A stretch of DNA of 7,075 nt from an uncultured Eubacteriales bacterium. Its GTDB lineage: Bacteria > Bacillota > Clostridia > Oscillospirales > Oscillospiraceae. Location: the NCBI GenBank assembly GCA_900554855.1, contig USIZ01000066.1, forward strand, positions 1-7,075, in the 5' to 3' direction. Within the stretch, counting starts at the first letter, position 1, and each line of letters opens with the position of its first letter. Made by a program: the position numbers and the translations under genes. Positions 1 through 5,389 of this stretch are shown piece by piece. The notes beneath the pieces were generated by a model. That model was not told the origin of the DNA. It worked only from the letters and a program-made list of their open reading frames with translations, and did no database searches.

Positions 1-77
1 TGGGACAGGTCCAGCTGATACTGGAAGGACTTCTCCGCGTCCGGCCTATGGATGACGTCTCGCAGATCCAGCCGCAT
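1..77 (-). CDS. DUF177 / YceD-family protein, N-terminal fragment
   Basis: Only the first 25 codons are present; the gene runs off the left edge. The visible peptide begins MRLDLRDVIHRPDAEKSFQY and continues QLDLS. This resembles the opening of clostridial DUF177 (YceD/YlbN) proteins, which usually start MRLDL and carry a short motif ending near FxYQLDLS. The start is an ATG read leftward from base 77, six bases after a strong AGGAGGG ribosome binding site (84-90), and a perfect promoter lies a short distance further upstream (133-161). Family knowledge: DUF177 genes normally sit directly before rpmF (ribosomal protein L32) and are linked to 23S rRNA and ribosome assembly; rpmF would lie outside this window to the left. 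The identification rests on a short stretch and so is probable rather than certain. Confidence 0.7.
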   Translation of the reverse strand, partial: MRLDLRDVIHRPDAEKSFQYQLDLS

Positions 78-83
78 CGGTTA

Positions 84-90
84 CCCTCCT
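84..90 (-). promoter_or_regulatory. Ribosome binding site of the DUF177 gene
   Basis: On the minus strand this reads AGGAGGG, six bases before the ATG at 77-75. It is nearly a full anti-Shine-Dalgarno match. It fixes the start codon of the truncated gene. Confidence 0.8.
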
Positions 91-132
91 CTGGGGATAC
101 AGACCCCTTACTCGCATAATGGTACGGAAGAT

Positions 133-161
133 ATTATACTGATTCTCCACAGAAATGTCAA
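133..161 (-). promoter_or_regulatory. Perfect sigma-A-type promoter driving the DUF177 gene
   Basis: Read on the minus strand, TTGACA (161-156) is followed by exactly 17 bases and then TATAAT (138-133). Both hexamers are exact consensus and the spacer is optimal. Transcription should start near 126, giving a leader of about 50 bases before the ATG at 77. A small GGGG/CCCC inverted repeat (93-107) lies in that leader. Strong constitutive transcription would fit a gene co-transcribed with a ribosomal protein gene. Confidence 0.85.
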
Positions 162-175
162 ACCTTTTTTTGTGG

Positions 176-204
176 TTGACAAATATATTTTTTTATGCTG
201 GAAT
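176..204 (+). promoter_or_regulatory. Probable sigma-A promoter of the pseudouridine synthase gene
   Basis: A perfect TTGACA (176-181) is followed by 17 bases and TGGAAT (199-204), a 4/6 match to TATAAT. A TG one base upstream of the -10 (196-197) gives the extended -10 form, which can make up for the weaker hexamer. Transcription would begin near 211, leaving a leader of about 35 bases before the ATG at 246. The -35 box lies 14 bases from the -35 box of the divergent promoter at 133-161. Confidence 0.65.
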
Positions 205-245
205 TGCAGTAGAATGCTCAAATCAGACAAAAGGATCGGTGCGCC

Positions 246-1238
246 ATGAAAGAATTCACCATTGGAAAGAACGACGCTGGTCAGCGGCTGGACCGCTGGC
301 TGGCCAAGACTCTTCCCCTTCTGCCCGCTCCGTTGGCGCAGAAATACATCCGCATCAAGCGGGTCAAGCTCAACGGCGCCCGGGCCCAGCGGGACACCCG
401 GCTCAAGGTAGGCGATGTGCTTCAATTATATATCAATGATGAGTTCTTTGACCAGCCTACGCCGGAAAATGCGTTTCTGAAGCTGTTTAAGCCAAAGCTG
501 GACATTGTCTATGAGGACGAGCACATCCTGCTGGTGAACAAAATGCCCGGTATGGTCGTCCACGCCGACGAGACGGAAAAGGTGAATACCCTCATCAACC
601 ATATTCAGGCCTACCTCTACCAGAAGAAGGAGTGGAGTCCCTACTGGGAGAACTCCTTCGCCCCGGCGCTGTGCAACCGGATCGACCGCAACACCGGCGG
701 CATCGTCATCGCCGCCAAGACCGCCGAGGCACTGCGGGTCATGAACCAGAAGATCCGAGACCGGGAATTGGAAAAGCTCTATCTCTGCGCGGTGCTGGGC
801 TGTCCCACGCCGAGCGCAGGTACGCTGGAGGGCTTCATCGTCAAGGACGAAGCCAAAAAGCAGGTGTCCATCCGCTCCAAGCCGGTGCCCGGCGGGCGAA
901 AGGCCATTACAAAATACCGCACGCTGGCCACAAAGGGAAACCTCTCCCTTGTGGAGTGCGACCTCATCACCGGCCGCACTCACCAGATCCGCGCCATGAT
1001 GGCCCATGCCGGTCACCCTCTGTTGGGTGACGGCAAATATGGCAGCGAAAAGGTGAACCGCCAGTATGGCCGCAAGCATCAGGCGCTCTGGAGCTGGAAG
1101 CTCACCTTTCAGTTCACCACCGATGCGGGGGAACTGGACTACCTGAACGGACGCAGCTGGCAAGTGGAGCACGTTGATTTCGTGGAGGAGTATTTTCCCG
1201 GCGTTGCGGTGGGCTGCGGTGCAGACAGCAGCCTCTGA
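246..1238 (+). CDS. RluA-family RNA pseudouridine synthase with S4 domain
   Basis: This 330-residue protein is predicted to isomerise specific uridines in RNA to pseudouridine in the cytoplasm. Residues about 12-62 form an S4 RNA-binding domain (DAGQRLDRWL, then YIRIKRVKLNG and the KVGDVL turn). The catalytic domain follows: VNKMPGMVVH at 97-106, then the active-site motif NRIDRNTGG at 144-152, where Asp147 is the expected catalytic aspartate. The first motif residue is Asn rather than the His of the classical HRLDxxTSG. The late RluA motif GRTHQIRAMMAHAGHPLLGD lies at 243-262. Length and domain order match the RluC/RluD branch, whose known targets are in 23S rRNA; the exact target cannot be read from sequence, so no symbol is given. 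The ATG at 246 follows AAAGGA at a spacing of about ten bases. The gene stands alone, diverging from the DUF177 gene, with no clear terminator after it. Confidence 0.93.
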   Translation: MKEFTIGKNDAGQRLDRWLAKTLPLLPAPLAQKYIRIKRVKLNGARAQRDTRLKVGDVLQLYINDEFFDQPTPENAFLKLFKPKLDIVYEDEHILLVNKMPGMVVHADETEKVNTLINHIQAYLYQKKEWSPYWENSFAPALCNRIDRNTGGIVIAAKTAEALRVMNQKIRDRELEKLYLCAVLGCPTPSAGTLEGFIVKDEAKKQVSIRSKPVPGGRKAITKYRTLATKGNLSLVECDLITGRTHQIRAMMAHAGHPLLGDGKYGSEKVNRQYGRKHQALWSWKLTFQFTTDAGELDYLNGRSWQVEHVDFVEEYFPGVAVGCGADSSL

Positions 1239-1333
1239 ATGTAAAGGCAGCGCAAGCAAAACGTTAAATCAGCGATTCATTTCAGATGTGTAAAAAAAAT
1301 TTCTATTTTTTCTCCGATTCTTTCGGAAAATGA

Positions 1334-1362
1334 TTGACTTTTTGACCTTAAAGAAGTAGACT
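1334..1362 (+). promoter_or_regulatory. Probable promoter of the potABCD operon
   Basis: TTGACT (1334-1339) is followed by 17 bases and TAGACT (1357-1362), a 4/6 match to TATAAT. A second -35-like hexamer, TTGACC (1342-1347), follows in tandem but has no well-spaced -10. Start of transcription would fall near 1369, giving a leader of about 105 bases before potA. The surrounding stretch (1239-1473) has no credible gene: it is AT-rich to about 1360 and then becomes C-rich. Confidence 0.55.
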
Positions 1363-1409
1363 GTATCGCGTCCTTTTTTATAAGGGATAACCTGACTTTC
1401 ACCCAACCA

Positions 1410-1441
1410 CCCCGGCTGACTCCTCAAAAGTTGCGCCGGGG
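1410..1441 (+). promoter_or_regulatory. GC-rich hairpin in the potA leader
   Basis: CCCCGGC (1410-1416) and GCCGGGG (1435-1441) form a perfect 7-bp stem, and ACT/AGT (1419-1421 and 1429-1431) can add an inner 3-bp stem around a 7-base loop. There is no U-run on either side, so it is not an intrinsic terminator. The C-rich left arm could alternatively pair with the potA ribosome binding site, which suggests a possible translational control element. It matches no riboswitch class I recognise. Confidence 0.5.
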
Positions 1442-1461
1442 TCGAAATATGAAGAAGAAAC

Positions 1462-1470
1462 GGGGGAGGA
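1462..1470 (+). promoter_or_regulatory. Ribosome binding site of potA
   Basis: GGGGGAGGA ends only three bases before the ATG at 1474, so the GGAGG core sits closer to the start codon than usual. The start is nonetheless supported by the protein N-terminus MSKELIRL, typical of clostridial PotA. The run of five G residues makes the site a candidate for pairing with the CCACCCC stretch at 1407-1413. Confidence 0.75.
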
Positions 1471-1473
1471 TAA

Positions 1474-2511
1474 ATGTCCAAGGAGCTGATACGGCTGGTT
1501 GATTGCGTCATGGAATTTGACGGCGAGGTCGTACTGGATTCGATCAATCTCTATATCAACGATGCTGAATTTCTCACTTTGCTGGGGCCCTCCGGCTGCG
1601 GCAAAACCACCACGCTGCGCATCATCGGCGGCTTCCAGAAGCCCACATCCGGCGACGTGCTGTTCGACGGGAAGCGAATCAACGATGTGCCGCCCCACAA
1701 GCGGCAGGTCAATACCGTGTTCCAGCGGTATGCGCTGTTCACCCATCTGAACATCTATGAGAACATCGCCTTCGGTCTGCGCATCAGCAAGACGCCGGAG
1801 GACGAGATCCGCCGGCGGGTGGATGAGGCGCTGGCACTGGTGAACCTGTCCGGCTACGAAAAGCGGAGCATCAACTCCCTGTCCGGCGGTCAGCAGCAGC
1901 GTATCGCCATTGCCCGGGCCATTGTCAACCGGCCCAAGGTTCTGCTGCTGGACGAGCCGCTGGGCGCTCTTGACCTGAAGCTGCGCAAGAGTATGCAGGT
2001 GGAGCTCAAGAAGATCCAGCGCGAGGTGGGCATCACCTTCATCTATGTCACCCACGACCAGGAGGAGGCGCTCACCATGAGCGACACCATCGTGGTCATG
2101 AACGGCGGCAAGATTCAGCAGATCGGTACTCCGACAGACATTTATAACGAACCGAAAAACGCTTTTGTCGCCAACTTCATCGGCGAGAGCAACATCATCG
2201 ACGGCATCATGGTGCGGGATAAGCTGGCCACCTTTGCGGGGCATACCTTCCCCTGTCTGGACGGCGGCTTTGGCGAGAACACCCCGGTGGATGTAGTCGT
2301 GCGGCCCGAGGATCTGCACCTGTGCGAACCGGAGGAGGGTCACATCCGCGGCGTGGTGGAGAGCGTTGTCTTTAAGGGCATCCACTACGAGATGATGGTC
2401 AAGTCCCCCACGTTCACCTGGAAGGTGCAGTCCACTCAATACCGGGCTGTGGGGCAGGAGATCGGCATGACGCTGACCCCCGACGACATCCACATCATGC
2501 ACAAATCCTGA
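1474..2511 (+). CDS. potA: Spermidine/putrescine ABC transporter, ATP-binding protein PotA
   Basis: PotA is the cytoplasmic ATPase that powers polyamine import through PotB/PotC. All ABC motifs are intact in its 345 residues: Walker A GPSGCGKTT (38-46), Q-loop Gln84 in VFQRYALF, signature LSGGQQQR (136-143), Walker B VLLLDEP with catalytic Glu161, D-loop GALD (164-167) and switch His194 in YVTHDQEEA. The segment FVANFIGESNIIDG (231-244) leads into a C-terminal TOBE-type regulatory domain (about 270-345, with VVVRPED), as in the MalK/PotA subfamily. It is the first gene of the operon; potB starts ten bases after its stop. The two permeases and PotD-type binding protein downstream support polyamine rather than sulfate, iron or sugar as substrate. 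The cupin/XRE-type regulator gene I recall often preceding this operon in Clostridia is absent from the position directly upstream. Confidence 0.96.
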   Translation: MSKELIRLVDCVMEFDGEVVLDSINLYINDAEFLTLLGPSGCGKTTTLRIIGGFQKPTSGDVLFDGKRINDVPPHKRQVNTVFQRYALFTHLNIYENIAFGLRISKTPEDEIRRRVDEALALVNLSGYEKRSINSLSGGQQQRIAIARAIVNRPKVLLLDEPLGALDLKLRKSMQVELKKIQREVGITFIYVTHDQEEALTMSDTIVVMNGGKIQQIGTPTDIYNEPKNAFVANFIGESNIIDGIMVRDKLATFAGHTFPCLDGGFGENTPVDVVVRPEDLHLCEPEEGHIRGVVESVVFKGIHYEMMVKSPTFTWKVQSTQYRAVGQEIGMTLTPDDIHIMHKS

Positions 2512-2521
2512 GGGCTCTGCC

Positions 2522-3370
2522 ATGAAAAACAAATTTCTGGGCATTCCCTATATCATCTGGATGGCTATTTTTGTGGTCATTCCCCTGTTCCTGATTCTCG
2601 GCTATGCGTTGACCACCCGGAACGGCGGCATCACGCTGGAGAACTTCACCAAGCTGGCTTCCTATACCGGCGTATTTGCCGACTCCTTCCTGCTGGCCAT
2701 CATCGCCACGCTGGTATGTCTCATCATTGGCTACCCCATCGCCTACTGGATGACGAAAGAGGGGCCCGGCTTCAAGCGCATCGCCATGATCGTGCTGATG
2801 CTGCCCATGTGGATGAACTTTCTGCTGCGCACCTACGCCTGGATGAGTCTGCTGGAGAACACCGGCATTCTCAACGAGCTGTTCAATGCGCTGGGCATCT
2901 TCAAGCTCATCAACGCGGTGTTCGGAACGAACATCTCCTACTTCCCCATGATCAACACCAAGGGTGCGGTCGTCGTGGGCATGGTATACAACTACCTGCC
3001 CTTCATGATCATGCCCATCTACACCGTCATCGACAAGATCGACCACCGGGTCATCGAGGCCGCACAGGATCTGGGTGCCAACACCGCCAATGTGTTCCGC
3101 CGGGTCATCTTCCCCCTGTCTGTGCCTGGCATCATCAGCGGCATCACCATGGTGTTCATCCCGTCGGTGTCCACCTTTGCCATCAGCCGTCTGCTGGGCG
3201 GCGGCAAGACCATGCTGCTGGGCGACCTCATCGAGATGCAGTTCTACGGCAACTCTTACAACCCCTATCTGGGCAGCGCGGTATCGCTGGTCATGATGGT
3301 GATCGTGCTGATCTGCATGGCCATCATGAACCGGTTCGGTGACGGCGAGGAAACGGCGGTGCTGCTATGA
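2522..3370 (+). CDS. potB: Spermidine/putrescine ABC transporter, permease PotB
   Basis: PotB is one half of the membrane channel for polyamines. The 282-residue protein shows six hydrophobic segments at about 9-29, 55-77, 86-108, 149-170, 199-221 and 250-270. The cytoplasmic coupling loop that docks on PotA is clear: EAAQDLGANTANVFRRVIFP at 179-198, a good EAA motif. LPMWMNFLLRTYAWM (94-108) is typical of PotB. The ATG follows a TGAGGG ribosome binding site that overlaps the potA stop codon, so translation is probably coupled to potA. Its stop overlaps the potC start as ATGA at 3367-3370. Length is normal for the family, with nothing missing. Confidence 0.95.
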   Translation: MKNKFLGIPYIIWMAIFVVIPLFLILGYALTTRNGGITLENFTKLASYTGVFADSFLLAIIATLVCLIIGYPIAYWMTKEGPGFKRIAMIVLMLPMWMNFLLRTYAWMSLLENTGILNELFNALGIFKLINAVFGTNISYFPMINTKGAVVVGMVYNYLPFMIMPIYTVIDKIDHRVIEAAQDLGANTANVFRRVIFPLSVPGIISGITMVFIPSVSTFAISRLLGGGKTMLLGDLIEMQFYGNSYNPYLGSAVSLVMMVIVLICMAIMNRFGDGEETAVLL

Positions 3371-4227
3371 AACGGAAAAACAGCGTATTTGCCCGGGTGT
3401 GCATGATCCTCGCGCTGATCTTCATGTACGCACCCATCCTCGTGCTGATCATCTTTTCTTTCAACGACTCCAAGAGCCGCACGGTCTGGACGGGCTTTTC
3501 CTTTCACTGGTATGCTGACCTCTTCTCGGACACCCGCATTTTGAAGAGTCTCGCTACCACGCTGGAGGTCTCCGTCATCGCCATGATCGTGGCTACGATT
3601 CTGGGCACCATGGCTGCCATCGGCTTCGCCAGTATGCGCCGCAAGCCCCGCAGCGTCGTCATGGCCATCAACAATATTCCCATGACCAATGCGGATATCG
3701 TCACCGGCGTCTCGCTGATGATGCTCTTTGTGTTTGCCTTCGGCGCGTTTAACGCCACGCTGGGCAAGGTGTTCGGCATTACCCTGCGCACCGGCTTCGG
3801 TACGCTGCTGCTGGCGCATATCACCTTTGACATTCCCTACGTCATTCTCTCGATCATGCCCAAGTTCAACCAGCTTGACCCCAACCTCTATGAGGCGGCA
3901 CTGGATCTGGGGGCTTCCCCCTGGCAGGCATTCCGCAAGGTGGTCCTGCCCGAACTGATGCCCGGCATTCTGAGCGGCGCCATGTTATCCTTCACCATGA
4001 GCGTGGATGACTTTGTGATTTCCTACTTCACCGCCGGCAGCGGCGCATCCACGCTGGCCATGGAGATCTACGCCATGACGCGCAAGCGCATCTCTCCCGA
4101 GATCAACGCTCTGTCCACTCTGATTTTTGCGGTAGTGCTTATCGCACTCATCGCAGTCAACATCCATTCCGCCCATCAGGAGCGCGTTCAGCGCAAAAAA
4201 GAGCTGGCCTGGAAACAGGGCTCCTGA
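3367..4227 (+). CDS. potC: Spermidine/putrescine ABC transporter, permease PotC
   Basis: PotC is the second channel subunit. It has 286 residues with about six hydrophobic segments (roughly 12-32, 64-88, 97-123, 141-165, 196-221 and 248-267). The EAA coupling loop is EAALDLGASPWQAFRKVVLP at 176-195. SVDDFVISYF (212-221) is a PotC hallmark and separates it from PotB. The C-terminus is short and basic (QERVQRKKELAWKQGS), lying on the cytoplasmic side by inference. The ATG overlaps the potB stop by four bases, and the nearest purine-rich stretch (GAGGAA, 3347-3352) is rather far upstream, so expression probably depends on translational coupling with potB. A 42-base gap containing a hairpin separates it from potD. 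Confidence 0.95.
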   Translation: MKRKNSVFARVCMILALIFMYAPILVLIIFSFNDSKSRTVWTGFSFHWYADLFSDTRILKSLATTLEVSVIAMIVATILGTMAAIGFASMRRKPRSVVMAINNIPMTNADIVTGVSLMMLFVFAFGAFNATLGKVFGITLRTGFGTLLLAHITFDIPYVILSIMPKFNQLDPNLYEAALDLGASPWQAFRKVVLPELMPGILSGAMLSFTMSVDDFVISYFTAGSGASTLAMEIYAMTRKRISPEINALSTLIFAVVLIALIAVNIHSAHQERVQRKKELAWKQGS

Positions 4228-4256
4228 TTCGATTTCACTTGTATTTCAAATCCGAA
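4228..4256 (+). repeat. Intercistronic stem-loop between potC and potD
   Basis: TTCGATTT (4228-4235) pairs with AAATC-C-GAA (4248-4256), giving eight base pairs with one bulged C (4253) and a 12-base loop. It begins on the base after the potC stop and ends inside the AAAGGGG (4255-4261) that serves as the potD ribosome binding site. There is no U-tract, so it is not a terminator. It could protect or set the level of the potD message. The stem is mostly A-T and of modest strength. Confidence 0.4.
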
Positions 4257-4269
4257 AGGGGATAGATAA

Positions 4270-5331
4270 ATGAAAAAAAAGGTATTTGCCCTCGTGCTCT
4301 CTGTGGTTATGGTGATGAGCCTGACCGCCGGTCTGACCGGCTGCGGCAGCAGCGCCGAATCCAAGGGAGAAGTCAACGTCTATAACTGGGGCGAGTATAT
4401 CGACGAAACTTTGCTGGATGAATTCACTCAGCAGACCGGCATCAAGGTCAATTACACGACCTATTCCGATAATGAGTCTCTTTACTCTATGCTCTCCAGC
4501 GGAACGGCTGACTACGATGTAATCATTCCCTCCGACTATATGATCTCCCGTCTCATCAGTGAGGGTATGCTGGAAAAGCTGGATTTCGACAATATTCCCA
4601 ATTACAGCTATATTGACGATGCCTACAAGAGTCTGGAATACGACCCCGATAACGAGTACTCCGTGGCCTATACCTGGGGCACCGTCGGCATCATCTACAA
4701 CACCACCATGCTGGACTATGTGCCCGACAGCTGGAGCGTCCTGTGGGACGAAAACCTGTCCGGCCAGATTCTGATGTTCGACAACAGCCGCGACGCCCTC
4801 GGCATTGCGCTGAAGTATCTGGGCTACTCCCAGAACACCACTGACGAGGCCCAGATCAAGGAGGCCGTTGATCTGCTTATTGAGCAGCGCCCCCTGGTAC
4901 AGTCCTATGTCATGGATCAGATCTTCGACAAGCTGGAAGGCGGCGAAGCCGCTGTCGGCCCCTACTACGCCGGTGACGCCATCACCATGATCGCCGAAAA
5001 TCCTGATCTGGCCTTTGTCACTCCGAAGGAAGGCACCAACCTCTTTGTGGACGCCATGTGCGTGCCCAAGGGCGCGGCCAACAAGGCGAACGCCGAGGCC
5101 TTTATCAACTTCATGTGCGCCCCGGAGAACATGGCTAAGAACATCGAGTTCATCGGCTACTCCTCCCCCTCCAGCGCCGCCCGCGAACTGCTGAGCGACG
5201 ATCTGAAGGACAGCGAGATCGCCTATCCGGACACTTCCCTGCTGGCCAATGACGACACCTTTATCAATCTGCCCCAGGCCACCCTTGACCTGTATGACAG
5301 CGAGTGGGTCCGTCTGAGAACCAACAGCTGA
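4270..5331 (+). CDS. potD: Spermidine/putrescine-binding lipoprotein PotD
   Basis: PotD is the extracellular substrate-capturing subunit. The 353-residue precursor starts with a lipoprotein signal: basic MKKK, a hydrophobic core and lipobox LTGC with the lipidated Cys25. The mature part has the PotD opening VNVYNWGEYIDE (35-46), with the aromatic pair Trp40/Tyr43 expected to hold the polyamine, then IIPSDYMI (85-92), the acidic segment MFDNSRDA (169-176) and TPKEGTNLFVDAMCVP (251-266), in which Asp261 corresponds to E. coli Asp257. Two E. coli binding-site tryptophans (229 and 255) appear to be Tyr233 and Phe259 here, by an alignment made by eye. Length matches the family. The ATG follows AAAGGGG at a good distance. 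As last gene of the operon it has its own strong ribosome binding site, in keeping with the need for more binding protein than permease. Choice between spermidine and putrescine cannot be settled. Confidence 0.95.
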   Translation: MKKKVFALVLSVVMVMSLTAGLTGCGSSAESKGEVNVYNWGEYIDETLLDEFTQQTGIKVNYTTYSDNESLYSMLSSGTADYDVIIPSDYMISRLISEGMLEKLDFDNIPNYSYIDDAYKSLEYDPDNEYSVAYTWGTVGIIYNTTMLDYVPDSWSVLWDENLSGQILMFDNSRDALGIALKYLGYSQNTTDEAQIKEAVDLLIEQRPLVQSYVMDQIFDKLEGGEAAVGPYYAGDAITMIAENPDLAFVTPKEGTNLFVDAMCVPKGAANKANAEAFINFMCAPENMAKNIEFIGYSSPSSAARELLSDDLKDSEIAYPDTSLLANDDTFINLPQATLDLYDSEWVRLRTNS

Positions 5332-5346
5332 CCAAAACAGACAAAA

Positions 5347-5381
5347 AAACCGGCCGTTCCCGATATGGGAACGGCCGGTTT
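5347..5381. terminator. Bidirectional intrinsic terminator between potD and purF
   Basis: Bases 5347-5361 and 5367-5381 form a perfect 15-bp stem with the five-base loop GATAT. On the plus strand it follows the potD stop by 15 bases and is trailed by a T-rich stretch (TTTGCTTTCTGTT). On the minus strand it follows the purF stop by eight bases and is trailed by T residues complementary to the A-run at 5343-5349, the better of the two tails. One hairpin therefore serves both convergent units. Confidence 0.92.
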
Positions 5382-5389
5382 GCTTTCTG

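Noticed and set aside
52..249. A 65-codon plus-strand open frame across the divergent promoter region
   Set aside because: It overlaps the DUF177 start and both promoters, has no ribosome binding site and no recognisable motif.
426..1259. A 277-codon minus-strand open frame opposite the pseudouridine synthase gene
   Set aside because: The sense frame has clear RluA motifs; the antisense product has low-complexity, shadow-like composition.
1291..1330. A-run, T-run and TCCGA/TCGGA hairpin as a terminator for the pseudouridine synthase gene
   Set aside because: The stem is only five pairs and is followed by A residues, not T residues, on the plus strand. The A-run/T-run pairing is too weak to call.
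1369..1473. A known riboswitch (guanidine/ykkC, purine or PRPP type) in the pot leader
   Set aside because: I could not find the conserved core sequences of these classes. Only the GC-rich hairpin and a possible ribosome-binding-site pairing are visible.
1399..2544. A 381-codon minus-strand open frame covering potA
   Set aside because: It is a shadow of potA, whose ABC motifs are all intact in the plus frame, and it lacks domains of its own.
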